From Motiliproteus coralliicola (lineage in GTDB: Bacteria > Pseudomonadota > Gammaproteobacteria > Pseudomonadales > Balneatricaceae), in the NCBI RefSeq assembly GCF_003345655.1, contig NZ_QQOH01000002.1:62001-126000 (forward strand): a DNA stretch of 64,000 nt, written 5' to 3'. Below, piece by piece: positions 1 to 8,806 of this stretch. Positions within the stretch are counted from its first letter, which is position 1, and each line of letters starts with the position of its first letter. The notes under the pieces are model-generated. The model made no database searches. It saw only the letters and a list, made by a program, of their open reading frames with translations, and was not told where the DNA came from. The translations under genes and the position numbers were made by a program.

Positions 1-364
1 TCAGATCGGCAGTGTCGATAAGCGCTTCTTCATCGGGCTACCCAGTCCGGCAGCGGCTGCGGTCGTCGCGGGGATGGTTTGGGTCGGTACCCAGTTCGAG
101 ATCAATGCAGATAGCTATGCGCTGGTTATTTCGCTGATCGTGGCATTGTCCGGTATTTTGATGGTCAGCAACTTCCACTACCACTCTTTTAAAGAGGTAG
201 ACCTGAAGGGCAAGGTGCCCTTTGTGGTGCTGCTGGGGGTGGTGATGCTGATCGCCGTCATCTCTATTGATCCGGCAACGCTGCTATGGCTGATCTTTGT
301 AGTGTACGGTTGCTCTGGACCGGTCCAGGCGGTGCTGCGCTATCGCAAGAAAAGCGCCCGCTAA
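1..364 (+). CDS. pssA: CDP-diacylglycerol--serine O-phosphatidyltransferase, C-terminal part (5' end outside window)
   Basis: Reading frame 2 is open from the window edge to TAA at 362-364. The visible part encodes about 120 residues with hydrophobic membrane helices and the family-typical GLPSPAAA stretch near the left edge. In the PssA family this integral membrane CDP-alcohol phosphotransferase makes phosphatidylserine, the precursor of phosphatidylethanolamine. The catalytic CDP-alcohol signature lies upstream and cannot be checked here. It ends facing the convergent avtA gene, with a hairpin between them. The family call rests on the C-terminal third only. Confidence 0.75.
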   Translation, partial: QIGSVDKRFFIGLPSPAAAAVVAGMVWVGTQFEINADSYALVISLIVALSGILMVSNFHYHSFKEVDLKGKVPFVVLLGVVMLIAVISIDPATLLWLIFVVYGCSGPVQAVLRYRKKSAR

Positions 365-380
365 TTCTTTCTGGGTACTC

Positions 381-414
381 AAAAAACAACGCCGGATCGA
401 GTTGATCCGGCGTT
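381..414 (-). terminator. Rho-independent terminator of avtA
   Basis: A perfect 11-bp stem (388-398 with 404-414, loop GAGTT) lies between the convergent pssA and avtA genes. The A-run at 381-386 becomes a U-tract on the minus strand, so the element terminates avtA. The plus side lacks a T-run, so termination of pssA would be weaker. Confidence 0.75.
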
Positions 415-454
415 GCCTGTCTGACGCTTGATTGCCGCTCGCGTTGGCTATTGC

Positions 455-1711
455 TCAGCCCTGAGCGTAGGCCTTGGCGACCTCTTCACCAATAATTTCG
501 ATACCGCGTTTGACCTTATCCGCCTCCTGGCTGTAGGTGACACGGATACACTCGTGTTTGTGCTGCCACTCGTCCGGAATGCCGGGGAAGAAATAGTGGC
601 CCGATACCACCAGAACGCCGCGCTCCTTCAGACGCTGATACAGCTCCAGGCTGGAGATCGGCAGGTCCTTGAACCAGAGCCACAGGAACATCGCTCCTTC
701 CGGTTTGTGGATGTAATAGGGCAGGTCGCCAAGGGCGCGCTGGAACTCTTTGACCGCCAGTTGGGAGCGTTCCTGATAGTAGGGTTTGACCAGCTCGTTG
801 CTGATTTTGATGATCTCGCCGGTGCGGACCATCTCCTGGGTCATCACCGGACCGAAGCTGCCGGTTGACAGGTTCATGATCGCATTGACACCGCTGACCG
901 CGCGGATCACTTCCTCGTTGGCCACGATAATACCGGTTCGTGCGGACGGCAGGCCCAGCTTGGAGAGGCTCATGCAGGCGATCACGTTGTCGTTCCACAA
1001 CGGTTTGGCCTCGGTGAAGATCAGGTTCGGGAACGGGGTGCCGTAGGCGCCGTCGATCATCAGTGGGATCTGGTGCTGCTTGGCCAGGGCGTCGAGCTGC
1101 TGCATCTCGTCGTCGGTCAACACATTACCGGTCGGATTGGTTGGTCGTGAAACGCAGATCGCACCGGTGTTCTGATCGATCTCGATCTCGCTGAAGTCGA
1201 CCCGGTATTTGAACAGGTGATCGCCCAGCAGATCTATTTTAGGGTGCCCCGCCTTAAAGAAATCGCGGCTCAGGCCGGCGTCGGCGTAGCCGATATATTC
1301 AGGGGCCAATGGCAGCTGGATCTGTTTTACCGAACCGTCATCGTATTCACCGGCAAACATATTGAACAGCATAAAGAAGCCGGACTGACTGCCGTTGCTC
1401 AGAGCGATATTACGAGCCGTGACGTTCCATCCCAGTTCGCGCTTGAGTAATCGCGCCAGGTTGTCGAGGAACTCCACTTCGCCCTGGGGCGGATCGTAGA
1501 CTCCGATCAGGTGCTGAAACTCTTTCGGGTTGTCCAGAATGCACAGGGTCCGCTCGCGCATCAGCTGCTGAACTTCCGGAATATGGCTGGGATTGCCGCC
1601 ACCCATCATGATCATCTCCTGATCACCGGCCAGGGCGTTGCCCAGATCGTCCATCAAGCTGAGAATGCCTGATTCGGTGGTGAACTTGGTGCCGAAAGCG
1701 GAGAGTTTCAT
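455..1711 (-). CDS. avtA: Valine--pyruvate aminotransferase (AvtA)
   Basis: A 418-residue fold-type I PLP aminotransferase, close to the 417 residues of E. coli AvtA, which it resembles from the first residues (MKLSAFGTKFT). It should interconvert valine and pyruvate with 2-oxoisovalerate and alanine in the cytoplasm, as an alternative route to alanine and valine. Visible landmarks are the NPTGN motif (about residues 192-196), Asp220 in LMIDGAYG, which contacts the PLP ring nitrogen, and the PLP-binding Lys251 in SLSKLGLPS. The ATG at 1709-1711 gives the family N-terminus. It is a single gene on the minus strand, divergent from recX and sitting where many gammaproteobacteria carry recA. Confidence 0.9.
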   Translation of the reverse strand: MKLSAFGTKFTTESGILSLMDDLGNALAGDQEMIMMGGGNPSHIPEVQQLMRERTLCILDNPKEFQHLIGVYDPPQGEVEFLDNLARLLKRELGWNVTARNIALSNGSQSGFFMLFNMFAGEYDDGSVKQIQLPLAPEYIGYADAGLSRDFFKAGHPKIDLLGDHLFKYRVDFSEIEIDQNTGAICVSRPTNPTGNVLTDDEMQQLDALAKQHQIPLMIDGAYGTPFPNLIFTEAKPLWNDNVIACMSLSKLGLPSARTGIIVANEEVIRAVSGVNAIMNLSTGSFGPVMTQEMVRTGEIIKISNELVKPYYQERSQLAVKEFQRALGDLPYYIHKPEGAMFLWLWFKDLPISSLELYQRLKERGVLVVSGHYFFPGIPDEWQHKHECIRVTYSQEADKVKRGIEIIGEEVAKAYAQG

Positions 1712-1821
1712 GTTGCTAATCCTGTGGCCGGGGCTGTCCCTGAAAAATGAAGGCGGCTATTCTAGCGATGCCGACCTATGAGATCAAAATCCGGACCTAA
1801 CCAGAAGAGGCCTGCAGGACT

Positions 1822-2295
1822 GTGACCGATGACGAAAAACAGCAGCTGATACAGCAGCTTCGGCAAAGAGCCTACGGGCTTCTGTCCCGCAGAGAGTATA
1901 GTCGTTTGGAGTTGCGTCGGAAGCTGGCCGGTGATGATGTCGAAGCGGCGCTGCTTGAGCAGCTGTTGGATCAATTCCAGCAGCAGGGGCTGCAAAGTGA
2001 CCAGCGTTTCTGTGAGAGTTTTATCCGCTCGCGTATCGGCCGGGGTCAGGGTGAGATTCGGATTATTCAGGAGTTGCGTCAGCGTGGCATCGAAGAAGAA
2101 CTGAGTAGAGATCAGCTGGAGGCGTGCGAGCAGGATTGGTTCGAACTGGCTCGATCGGTACGCCAGCGACGGTTTGGTGTTGCACTGCCGCAGGATCAAA
2201 AACAGCGGGCCAAGCAGCTGCGATTTCTTCTCTATCGCGGCTTTAGCCAGGAGCAGGCGCGCTTCGCGATGGAATCAACCGACGAAAGCTGGTGA
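1822..2295 (+). CDS. recX: Regulatory protein RecX
   Basis: 157 residues with the RecX pattern of three-helix repeats rich in Arg, Leu and Glu. The N-terminal RAYGLLSRREYSRLELRRKL is diagnostic, and the tandem three-helix modules continue to the end (KQLRFLLYRGFSQEQARFAM). RecX binds RecA filaments and usually restrains recombination and SOS activity. The start is GTG at 1822, preceded by GAAGAGG at 1804-1810 and GCAGGA at 1814-1819. In many relatives recX directly follows recA. Here recA is not upstream and no LexA-box-like CTG-N10-CAG dyad of good quality is visible, so the gene appears uncoupled from recA transcription. alaS follows about 200 bp later. Confidence 0.9.
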   Translation: MTDDEKQQLIQQLRQRAYGLLSRREYSRLELRRKLAGDDVEAALLEQLLDQFQQQGLQSDQRFCESFIRSRIGRGQGEIRIIQELRQRGIEEELSRDQLEACEQDWFELARSVRQRRFGVALPQDQKQRAKQLRFLLYRGFSQEQARFAMESTDESW

Positions 2296-2303
2296 ATTCG
2301 ACC

Positions 2304-2325
2304 AAAGATCGGCGAAAGATCGGCG
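2304..2325 (+). repeat. 11-bp perfect tandem repeat after recX
   Basis: The unit AAAGATCGGCG occurs twice head to tail (2304-2314 and 2315-2325), nine bases after the recX stop codon. There is no hairpin or T-run. It is probably a local slippage product; no function is evident. Confidence 0.8.
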
Positions 2326-2377
2326 AAAAAGCGACCAATTCGCCGCCCCGGTTGTTTTCGGCCCGCAGGCCCCCATG

Positions 2378-2383
2378 TATACT
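2378..2383 (+). promoter_or_regulatory. Candidate sigma-70 -10 element for alaS
   Basis: TATACT at 2378-2383 matches the -10 consensus in 5 of 6 positions, about 120 bp before alaS. The -35 region is poor (TTTTCG at 2355-2360, spacing 17), so this is only a candidate. Confidence 0.4.
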
Positions 2384-2502
2384 ATGCCCCCATTTTATGT
2401 CTGCAGAGTTGGCGTGCTAAATCGCAGTCTTTACGGCTTTCTATTCGGTTGCCGATTAAGGTTGTGATCGTTGGTCGCGCCGCTCACGTTGGTTGAGTGT
2501 CT

Positions 2503-5142
2503 ATGAAGCAAATGAACAGTGCCCAGATCCGCCAGGCGTTTCTGGATTACTTTGAGCAGCAACAACACAGCGTCATCGCCAGTAGCCCACTGGTGCCGGG
2601 TAATGACCCAACGCTGCTGTTTACCAATGCCGGAATGGTGCAGTTCAAGGATGTGTTCCTGGGCACCGATAAGCGTAACTACTCCCGTGCCACCACCTCC
2701 CAGCGCTGTGTGCGCGCCGGTGGTAAGCACAACGACCTGGAAAACGTCGGCTATACCGCCCGTCACCACACATTCTTCGAGATGCTGGGTAATTTCAGTT
2801 TTGGTGACTACTTCAAGCGCGAAGCGATCCAGTTTGCCTGGGAATTCCTGACCTCGGATGCGTGGATGGGACTGCCGGTCGAGAAACTGTCGGTCACCGT
2901 CTATCAGGAAGACGACGAAGCCTACGATATCTGGGCCAACGAGATCGGTGTGCCGACCGAACGAATCATCCGGATCGGTGATAAGGGCGGCCGTTACAAC
3001 TCCGATAACTTCTGGGCCATGGGCGATACCGGCCCGTGCGGCCCCTGTACCGAAATTTTCTACGATCACGGTCCCGAAATCTGGGGTGGCCCTCCCGGAA
3101 CACCGGAAGAGGATGGTGATCGCTTTATTGAGATCTGGAACATCGTATTCATGCAGTTCGTTCGCTCCGCCGACGGCAGCATGGCGCCGCTACCGAAGCC
3201 GTCGGTAGATACCGGCATGGGGCTGGAGCGGATAGCTGCAGTACTGCAGGGTGTTCACAGCAACTACGAGATCGACCTGTTCCAGAATCTGATCAAGGCC
3301 GTGGTGAAAGCCACCCAAACCCAGGATCTGGAGAGCAAGTCGCTGCAGGTTGTGGCCGATCACATTCGCTCCTGTGCCTTCCTGGTGGTTGACGGTGTGC
3401 TGCCTTCCAACGAAGGACGCGGCTACGTGCTGCGCCGGATTATGCGTCGCGCTATCCGTCACGGTAACAAGCTTGGTGCGACAGGCCCGTTCTTCCATAC
3501 CCTGGTCGATGCGTTGGTGAAAGAGATGGGCGAAGCCTATCCGGAGCTGAAGCAGAAGCAGGCGCAGGTGGAGCAGGTACTGCTCAAAGAGGAGCAGCAG
3601 TTTGCCAAAACGCTGGAGCAGGGTATGCGGATCCTGGAGCAGGATATCGCCGAACTTTCCGGTACTGAGATCCCCGGCTCCACGGTCTTTAAGCTCTATG
3701 ACACCTACGGCTTCCCGGTCGATCTGACCGCGGATATCGCCCGTGAGCGTGAGCTGAGCCTGGATATGGAAGGTTTCGAAGCGGCCATGAACGAGCAGCG
3801 TGAGCGTGCCCGTGCCGCCGGTCAGTTCTCGGTTGATTACAACGAAGCGCTGTCGCTGGATGTGGAGAGCTGTTTCGAAGGCTATGAGTCGCTGCAGGGC
3901 CAGGCCCAACCGGTCACCTTGTTGCGTGATGGCGCCGAAGTTGCCTCGCTGAGTGCGGGTGATGAAGGTGCGCTGGTGTTTGCCAATACACCCTTCTACG
4001 CCGAATCTGGTGGTCAGGTTGGTGACCAGGGTGTCGTCGAAGCCAATGGCGTTCGCTTCCAGGTCGTCGATACTACCAAGCTGGGTAGTGCTTTCGTGCA
4101 TCACGGTAAAGTGCTGGAAGGTGAGCTCAATGCGGATGTCGAGCTGAGCCTGGCGGTGGATGCCGAGAAACGTCAAGCCACGGCGCTGAACCACTCGGCC
4201 ACCCATCTGCTGCACGCTGCGTTGCGGGATATCGTCGGCGAGCATGTGACCCAGAAAGGCTCGCTGGTGGATGCGGATCGGCTGCGTTTCGACTTCTCCC
4301 ACTTCGAAGGGCTGGGCGGTGACGAGCTGCTGGCACTGGAGCAGCGGGTCAACGAACAGGTTCGCGCTAATTTGGCCGTGGTTACCGAGGTGATGGCGAT
4401 CGACGAGGCCAAGGACAAAGGCGCCATGGCGTTGTTCGGTGAGAAGTATGACGACGATGTTCGGGTCGTCAGCATGGGGCAAGGTGATGAGTTGGTGTCG
4501 CTGGAACTCTGTGGTGGTACCCATGTAACACGCACCGGTGATATCGGTCTGTTCAAGATTACCTCTGAAGGGGGCATCGCTGCCGGTATTCGTCGGATTG
4601 AAGCGGTGACCGGTCAGGCGGCGATCGATTGGATGGCTGGTACCGAAGCGACCCTAGGTCAGGTGGCGGGTCTGTTGAAAGGCAGCCGTGATGCAGTGAC
4701 CGAGAAGGTAGGCTCACTGGTTGAGCGCAACCGCCAGCTGGAAAAAGAGCTTGAGCAGCTGAAGGCGAAACTGGCCAGCTCGGCCGGTAACGATCTGGTC
4801 TCTCAGGCGGTTGAAATCGCCGGAGTTAAGGTGCTGGCGGCGCAGCTGGAGGGGGTAGATCCCAAATCACTGCGCGACACCCTGGACCAGCTGAAGAACA
4901 AGCTTGGCTCAGCGGTGCTGTTATTGGCTGCTGCCGAGGGCGACAAGATCAGTCTGGTCGCTGGTGTCACCAAAGATCTGACCGGTCGCTTCAAGGCCGG
5001 TGATCTGATCAAGCACGTGGCGCCGCAGCTGGGCGGTAAGGGTGGCGGTCGTCCTGATATGGCTCAGGGCGGTGGTTCCGATGTGGCGGCGCTGCCGGCG
5101 GCGCTGGAATCGGTCAAGGGTTGGATAGAACAGCAGGCCTGA
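2503..5142 (+). CDS. alaS: Alanine--tRNA ligase
   Basis: About 879 residues, the normal length of bacterial AlaRS. It charges tRNA-Ala in the cytoplasm. In order it shows the class II catalytic core (IRQAFLDYF start, [21 protein letters not shown]), the tRNA-recognition helical region, the editing domain with zinc/editing ligands H564 and H568 (HSATH) and C670 and H674 (CGGTH), and the C-terminal coiled-coil and glycine-rich C-Ala domain ([15 protein letters not shown]). Start choice is uncertain: GTG 2497, ATG 2503 and ATG 2512 are all in frame and none has a strong ribosome binding site. I prefer 2503. lysC follows after 26 bp, so the two are likely cotranscribed. Confidence 0.97.
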   Translation: MKQMNSAQIRQAFLDYFEQQQHSVIASSPLVPGNDPTLLFTNAGMVQFKDVFLGTDKRNYSRATTSQRCVRAGGKHNDLENVGYTARHHTFFEMLGNFSFGDYFKREAIQFAWEFLTSDAWMGLPVEKLSVTVYQEDDEAYDIWANEIGVPTERIIRIGDKGGRYNSDNFWAMGDTGPCGPCTEIFYDHGPEIWGGPPGTPEEDGDRFIEIWNIVFMQFVRSADGSMAPLPKPSVDTGMGLERIAAVLQGVHSNYEIDLFQNLIKAVVKATQTQDLESKSLQVVADHIRSCAFLVVDGVLPSNEGRGYVLRRIMRRAIRHGNKLGATGPFFHTLVDALVKEMGEAYPELKQKQAQVEQVLLKEEQQFAKTLEQGMRILEQDIAELSGTEIPGSTVFKLYDTYGFPVDLTADIARERELSLDMEGFEAAMNEQRERARAAGQFSVDYNEALSLDVESCFEGYESLQGQAQPVTLLRDGAEVASLSAGDEGALVFANTPFYAESGGQVGDQGVVEANGVRFQVVDTTKLGSAFVHHGKVLEGELNADVELSLAVDAEKRQATALNHSATHLLHAALRDIVGEHVTQKGSLVDADRLRFDFSHFEGLGGDELLALEQRVNEQVRANLAVVTEVMAIDEAKDKGAMALFGEKYDDDVRVVSMGQGDELVSLELCGGTHVTRTGDIGLFKITSEGGIAAGIRRIEAVTGQAAIDWMAGTEATLGQVAGLLKGSRDAVTEKVGSLVERNRQLEKELEQLKAKLASSAGNDLVSQAVEIAGVKVLAAQLEGVDPKSLRDTLDQLKNKLGSAVLLLAAAEGDKISLVAGVTKDLTGRFKAGDLIKHVAPQLGGKGGGRPDMAQGGGSDVAALPAALESVKGWIEQQA

Positions 5143-5168
5143 GGCCTGAAGTAAGGATTGTTAGCTAA

Positions 5169-6407
5169 ATGGCACTGATTGTTCAGAAATATGGTGGTAC
5201 TTCGGTAGGTACGGTAGAGCGTATCCAGGCGGTGGCCGACAAGGTCAAGCGCTTCCGTGAGCAGGGCGATGACGTCGTGGTGGTGGTTTCGGCCATGAGT
5301 GGTGAAACCAATCGCCTGATCGGTCTGGCTAAAGAGATGCAGGATCAGCCGGCTCCCCGCGAGATGGATGTATTGGTCTCGACCGGCGAGCAGGTGACGA
5401 TTGCGCTACTCTGTATGGCATTGAATGAGCGTAGCTGTCCGGCACGCTCCTACACCGGCACTCAGGTGCGGATCCTGACCGATGATGCTCACACCAAGGC
5501 GCGGATTCAGGATATCGACGATGAAAATATTCGAGCGGACCTGAAGGCCGGTCGAGTCGTGGTTGTCGCAGGTTTCCAGGGTGTGGATGACAACGGCAAC
5601 ATCACCACGCTGGGGCGTGGTGGTTCGGATACCACCGCCGTGGCGCTGGCTGCTGCGCTGAAGGCCGACGAGTGTCAGATTTACACCGATGTGGACGGCG
5701 TTTACACCACCGATCCGCGTGTGGTCGAAGGCGCGCGTCGTCTCGATGAGATCACCTTTGAAGAGATGCTGGAGATGGCCAGCCTGGGTTCAAAGGTATT
5801 GCAGATTCGCGCAGTCGAATTTGCGGGTAAGTACGATGTGCCCCTGCGGGTACTGCATAGCTTCCAGGAAGGTCCTGGAACGCTGATTACGATAGAGGAT
5901 GAGAACACTGTGGAAAGACCGGTAATTTCTGGCATCGCTTTTAACCGTGATGAAGCTAAGCTGACGGTGTTGGGTGTGCCCGACATTCCCGGGGTGGCAT
6001 CCAAGATTCTTGGTCCGGTCAGCGATGCCAACATCGAAGTGGACATGATTCTGCAGAACATTGCGGAAGACAACACCACCGACTTCACCTTCACCGTTCA
6101 CCGGAACGATTACGATCGTGCGCTGTCGATTCTGGAGCGGGTATCCAGTGAATTGAAAGCTCGCGAAGTCCAGGGTGACAACAAGATCGCCAAGGTTTCT
6201 ATCGTCGGTGTCGGTATGCGATCCCATGCAGGGGTAGCGACCAAGATGTTCGGCGCTCTGGCAGGCGAAGGGATCAATATTCAGCTGATCTCTACCTCCG
6301 AGATCAAGATCTCGGTTGTGATTGCAGAGAAGTATCTGGAGCTGGCAGTTCGTAGTCTGCACTCGGCCTTCGAGCTGGATGAGGCTGAAGTCGTTCAAGA
6401 ATCCTGA
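5169..6407 (+). CDS. lysC: Aspartate kinase (lysine/threonine-sensitive type)
   Basis: 412 residues. It phosphorylates aspartate, the first step toward lysine, threonine, methionine and diaminopimelate. The kinase domain (about 1-230) opens with [10 protein letters not shown] and contains the [10 protein letters not shown] nucleotide and substrate loop. The C-terminal part holds two ACT domains (about 265-405, with [14 protein letters not shown] and [14 protein letters not shown]), where end-product amino acids bind in the family. Length and layout match monofunctional Pseudomonas-type LysC rather than a fused homoserine dehydrogenase. The ATG at 5169 has AAGGA at about 5153. It follows alaS closely and precedes csrA, an order conserved in pseudomonads. 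Confidence 0.96.
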   Translation: MALIVQKYGGTSVGTVERIQAVADKVKRFREQGDDVVVVVSAMSGETNRLIGLAKEMQDQPAPREMDVLVSTGEQVTIALLCMALNERSCPARSYTGTQVRILTDDAHTKARIQDIDDENIRADLKAGRVVVVAGFQGVDDNGNITTLGRGGSDTTAVALAAALKADECQIYTDVDGVYTTDPRVVEGARRLDEITFEEMLEMASLGSKVLQIRAVEFAGKYDVPLRVLHSFQEGPGTLITIEDENTVERPVISGIAFNRDEAKLTVLGVPDIPGVASKILGPVSDANIEVDMILQNIAEDNTTDFTFTVHRNDYDRALSILERVSSELKAREVQGDNKIAKVSIVGVGMRSHAGVATKMFGALAGEGINIQLISTSEIKISVVIAEKYLELAVRSLHSAFELDEAEVVQES

Positions 6408-6415
6408 GGTAGTGC

Positions 6416-6441
6416 GTCGGGGGAGCGTTAGGGCCCCCGAC
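6416..6441 (+). terminator. Hairpin after lysC (weak terminator or attenuator)
   Basis: A GC-rich 8-bp perfect stem (GTCGGGGG 6416-6423 with CCCCCGAC 6434-6441) and a 10-nt loop lie nine bases after the lysC stop. No T-run follows. It may reduce read-through into csrA or protect the lysC 3' end. Confidence 0.45.
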
Positions 6442-6487
6442 TAGAACGATAATAATCTAATTAAATGAAGTAGCCGCTGCTTCCGAT

Positions 6488-6515
6488 CTGCAGTCTATAA
6501 TTGGATAGTCTGCAG
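6488..6515 (+). promoter_or_regulatory. 28-bp imperfect palindrome containing a TATAAT box, upstream of csrA
   Basis: CTGCAG-T-CTAT (6488-6498) mirrors ATAG-T-CTGCAG (6505-6515) around AATTGG; only the T/T pair breaks symmetry. A perfect TATAAT lies inside at 6496-6501, about 65 bp before the csrA ATG. No convincing -35 element is 16-18 bp upstream. The overlap suggests a regulated csrA promoter whose -10 lies in a repressor-type operator, or an RNA hairpin in a longer leader. Confidence 0.45.
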
Positions 6516-6565
6516 CAGGAATGCCAGTTCCGGGATCACCTGGAAGCAGGGTTTAAGGAGATTCT

Positions 6566-6748
6566 ATGCTTATTCTGACCCGCCGTGTCGGAGAAACGCT
6601 GATGGTCGGTGACGAAGTCACCGTGACCGTTTTGGGTGTCAAAGGCAACCAAGTACGTATCGGCGTTAATGCGCCGAAAGACGTTTCCGTCCACCGAGAA
6701 GAGATCTATCAGCGGATCCAGAAAGAAAAAGAGAAAAACCCGGAATAA
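6566..6748 (+). CDS. csrA: Carbon storage regulator CsrA/RsmA
   Basis: 60 residues, the standard CsrA length, beginning with the family core [22 protein letters not shown] cut here to its first strand ([10 protein letters not shown]). CsrA is a dimeric RNA-binding protein that binds GGA motifs in mRNA leaders and controls carbon flow, motility and biofilm genes. Arg6 in the RNA-binding edge strand and the C-terminal [10 protein letters not shown] strand with Arg44-type residues are present. AAGGAG at about 6555 precedes the ATG with good spacing. In pseudomonads the gene at this place (after lysC, before serine and arginine tRNAs) is called rsmA. Confidence 0.97.
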   Translation: MLILTRRVGETLMVGDEVTVTVLGVKGNQVRIGVNAPKDVSVHREEIYQRIQKEKEKNPE

Positions 6749-6781
6749 TTTCGATATAGCGCTTTTCTTCCCCAGCCATTC

Positions 6782-6790
6782 TGATACTAT
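6782..6790 (+). promoter_or_regulatory. Candidate extended -10 promoter of the Ser/Arg tRNA operon
   Basis: TGATACTAT (6782-6790) reads as an extended -10 (TGn plus TACTAT), 13 bp before the tRNA-Ser. A GC-rich discriminator (ACGCCTCCG) follows, as is usual in stringently controlled stable RNA promoters. No clear -35 is seen. Confidence 0.4.
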
Positions 6791-6803
6791 ACGCCTCCGT
6801 TGC

Positions 6804-6893
6804 GGTGAGGTGGCCGAGTGGCTGAAGGCGCGCCCCTGCTAAGGGCGTATATCTTAACGGGTATCGAGGGTTCGAATCCCTCCCTCACCGCCA
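6804..6893 (+). tRNA. tRNA-Ser(GCT)
   Basis: A 90-nt class II tRNA with long variable arm and encoded CCA (6891-6893). The acceptor stem GGTGAGG pairs with CCTCACC. The anticodon loop CTGCTAA gives anticodon GCT at 6838-6840, reading AGC/AGU serine codons. The T arm carries GGTTCGAATCC. Confidence 0.97.
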
Positions 6894-6907
6894 GCAACGA
6901 TTTTTGC

Positions 6908-6984
6908 GCACCCGTAGCTCAGCTGGATAGAGTACCTGGCTACGAACCAGGCGGTCAGAGGTTCGAATCCTCTCGGGTGCGCCA
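6908..6984 (+). tRNA. tRNA-Arg(ACG), copy 1
   Basis: 77 nt with encoded CCA. The acceptor is GCACCCG/CGGGTGC and the anticodon loop CTACGAA gives ACG at 6942-6944, whose A34 would be converted to inosine to read CGN codons. It lies 14 nt after tRNA-Ser, likely in the same transcript. Confidence 0.97.
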
Positions 6985-7072
6985 CTTATTTAAGCGGATC
7001 GATAATTGTCGGTCCGCTGCTTCTTTAAGAAGCCGGTTGTGAGATGCGAGTCATCGAGTAGCCAACAGTTTT

Positions 7073-7149
7073 GCACCCGTAGCTCAGCTGGATAGAGTAC
7101 CTGGCTACGAACCAGGCGGTCAGAGGTTCGAATCCTCTCGGGTGCGCCA
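7073..7149 (+). tRNA. tRNA-Arg(ACG), copy 2
   Basis: Identical over all 77 nt to the copy at 6908-6984, separated by an 88-nt spacer with no similarity to the first spacer. It is the last gene of the Ser-Arg-Arg tRNA operon and is followed at once by a strong terminator. Confidence 0.97.
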
Positions 7150-7155
7150 TACAAG

Positions 7156-7188
7156 AAAGGGCCTAGCTAACGCTAGGCCCTTTTTTTT
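7156..7188 (+). terminator. Rho-independent terminator of the tRNA operon
   Basis: Perfect 9-bp stem GGGCCTAGC (7159-7167) with GCTAGGCCC (7172-7180), a 4-nt loop and eight T residues (7181-7188). AAA before the stem pairs with the first Ts. Confidence 0.95.
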
Positions 7189-7215
7189 ATGTGGCTAATC
7201 CTCGTATCGCTGCTT

Positions 7216-7245
7216 TTGCCCGCCCCCACGCCGGTTAGGTATAAT
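7216..7245 (+). promoter_or_regulatory. Sigma-70 promoter of thiI
   Basis: TTGCCC (7216-7221) and a perfect TATAAT (7240-7245) are separated by 18 bp, about 68 bp before the thiI start and downstream of the tRNA terminator. Confidence 0.6.
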
Positions 7246-7312
7246 TTGCAGCCTTCGGTGTCGCTACCGAATCCTCCAGTTCTCAGTTACCCATTTTCCA
7301 TGAAGTCCTGCT

Positions 7313-8767
7313 ATGAAATTTATCGTTAAGTTGTTCCCGGAGATCACGATCAAGAGTAAGCCGGTCCGACGTCGCTTTATTCAGCGGCTACAGTCGAACC
7401 TGCAGATCATCTTGCGGCGCATAGACGAGAAGGCCCATGTTAGTGGTCAGTGGGACAAGGTCGTTGTTGAAATCGCTCAGGACCAGCCTGAGCAGCTTCT
7501 GCGGATTGTGGAGGCATTGCAGCAGACCCCGGGGATCGCGTATTTCCTGCAGGTCAAAGAACACCCGCTGGGTGACTTTGAGGATGTCTTCCAGAAAGTA
7601 AAAGAGGTTTATGCCGACAAGCTGGCGGGTAAACGATTCGTGGTGCGAGTCAAACGGGCCGGTAAGCACGAATTCACCTCCAACGATCTGGAGCGCTATG
7701 TCGGTGGAGGCCTGTTGCGTCATACCGAGGCGCTGAAGGTGGATCTGCATCAGCCGGAGGTCACGGTCAACTTTGAGGTCCGTGATCAGTCACTGTTTGT
7801 TGTGCAGCAGCGCTATCCGGGACTGGGTGGCTTCCCGCTGGGCAGCCAGGACGAGGTGTTGTCGCTGATCTCTGGCGGGTTTGATTCCACCGTCTCCAGT
7901 TACCTGACCATCAAGCGCGGTTGTCGGACCCATTACTGCTTCTTTAATCTGGGGGGCGCGGCCCACGAAACCGGGGTTAAGCAGGTTTCCCATTATCTGT
8001 GGCAGAAGTTCGGCTCATCCCACCGGGTCAAATTTGTCACGGTGCCCTTCGAAGATGTGGTCAGTGAAATCCTGGCCAAGGTCCATCACTCGCAGATGGG
8101 GGTGGTGTTGAAGCGGATGATGCTGCGGGCGGCATCGCAGGTGGCGCAGCGGCTCAAGATTGAGGCGTTGGTTACCGGTGAGAGCGTGGCCCAGGTATCC
8201 AGCCAGACTCTGCCCAATCTGTCGATTATCGACAAGGTGACCGATACCCTGGTGTTGCGGCCGCTGATCGTGTCCGACAAGCAGGACATTATCGATACGG
8301 CTCGGACGATCGGTACTTATGACTTTGCCAAGAGCATGCCGGAGTATTGCGGGGTAATCTCGGATCGTCCGACGACTCATGCCAAGATGGATCGGATTGA
8401 GCAGGAGGAAGCCGCATTCGATATGGCCGTGCTGGAGCAGGCGGTGGAAAACTCGCGGGTGATGCGGATCGATCAGATCGAGCAGGAAGCCCAGAGCCAG
8501 GTCGAGGTGGAGACTCAGCAGCAGGTCAGTAGCAATGAGGTCATTATTGATGTGCGCCATCCGGACGAGGAGGAGCGCTCGCCGCTGCAGGTCGATGGTA
8601 TCGAGGTAATTAAAATTCCGTTCTACAGCCTGGCCACCGAGTTTGGTGGATTGAATGCCGAGAAAGAGTATCTGCTCTACTGTGATCGCGGAGTGATGAG
8701 TCAGCTCCATGCGCTCTATTTGAAGGAGCAGGGGCATGACAATGTGAAGGTCTACCGGCCCGAATAA
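7313..8767 (+). CDS. thiI: tRNA 4-thiouridine synthase / sulfur carrier ThiI with rhodanese domain
   Basis: 484 residues. ThiI adenylates U8 of tRNA and transfers sulfur from IscS persulfide to make s4U; it also supplies sulfur for the thiamine thiazole in enterics. Order: NFLD and THUMP (about 1-165), PP-loop ATPase with SGGFDS at 187-192, and a C-terminal rhodanese domain (about 400-484). The two cysteines of the E. coli mechanism are present: C346 in PEYCGVISD and the rhodanese C457 in YCDRGVMS. The ATG at 7313 gives the standard N-terminus. It is monocistronic and convergent with the HDAC-like gene. Confidence 0.96.
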   Translation: MKFIVKLFPEITIKSKPVRRRFIQRLQSNLQIILRRIDEKAHVSGQWDKVVVEIAQDQPEQLLRIVEALQQTPGIAYFLQVKEHPLGDFEDVFQKVKEVYADKLAGKRFVVRVKRAGKHEFTSNDLERYVGGGLLRHTEALKVDLHQPEVTVNFEVRDQSLFVVQQRYPGLGGFPLGSQDEVLSLISGGFDSTVSSYLTIKRGCRTHYCFFNLGGAAHETGVKQVSHYLWQKFGSSHRVKFVTVPFEDVVSEILAKVHHSQMGVVLKRMMLRAASQVAQRLKIEALVTGESVAQVSSQTLPNLSIIDKVTDTLVLRPLIVSDKQDIIDTARTIGTYDFAKSMPEYCGVISDRPTTHAKMDRIEQEEAAFDMAVLEQAVENSRVMRIDQIEQEAQSQVEVETQQQVSSNEVIIDVRHPDEEERSPLQVDGIEVIKIPFYSLATEFGGLNAEKEYLLYCDRGVMSQLHALYLKEQGHDNVKVYRPE

Positions 8768-8806
8768 TCGGACCGCTAGGCTGTGTGGTGATGGGTTCTT
8801 CGGGCC

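Noticed and set aside
3190-4524. Long open frames on the opposite strand of alaS, acs (39026-40846), fleR (37315-38115) and crbS (42060-43061)
   Set aside because: They mirror strongly biased real genes in GC-rich DNA, have no family-like sequence and no binding sites at their starts.
6908-7149. CRISPR-like repeat from the two identical tRNA-Arg genes
   Set aside because: The 77-nt repeats are complete tRNA cloverleaves with encoded CCA; only two copies occur.
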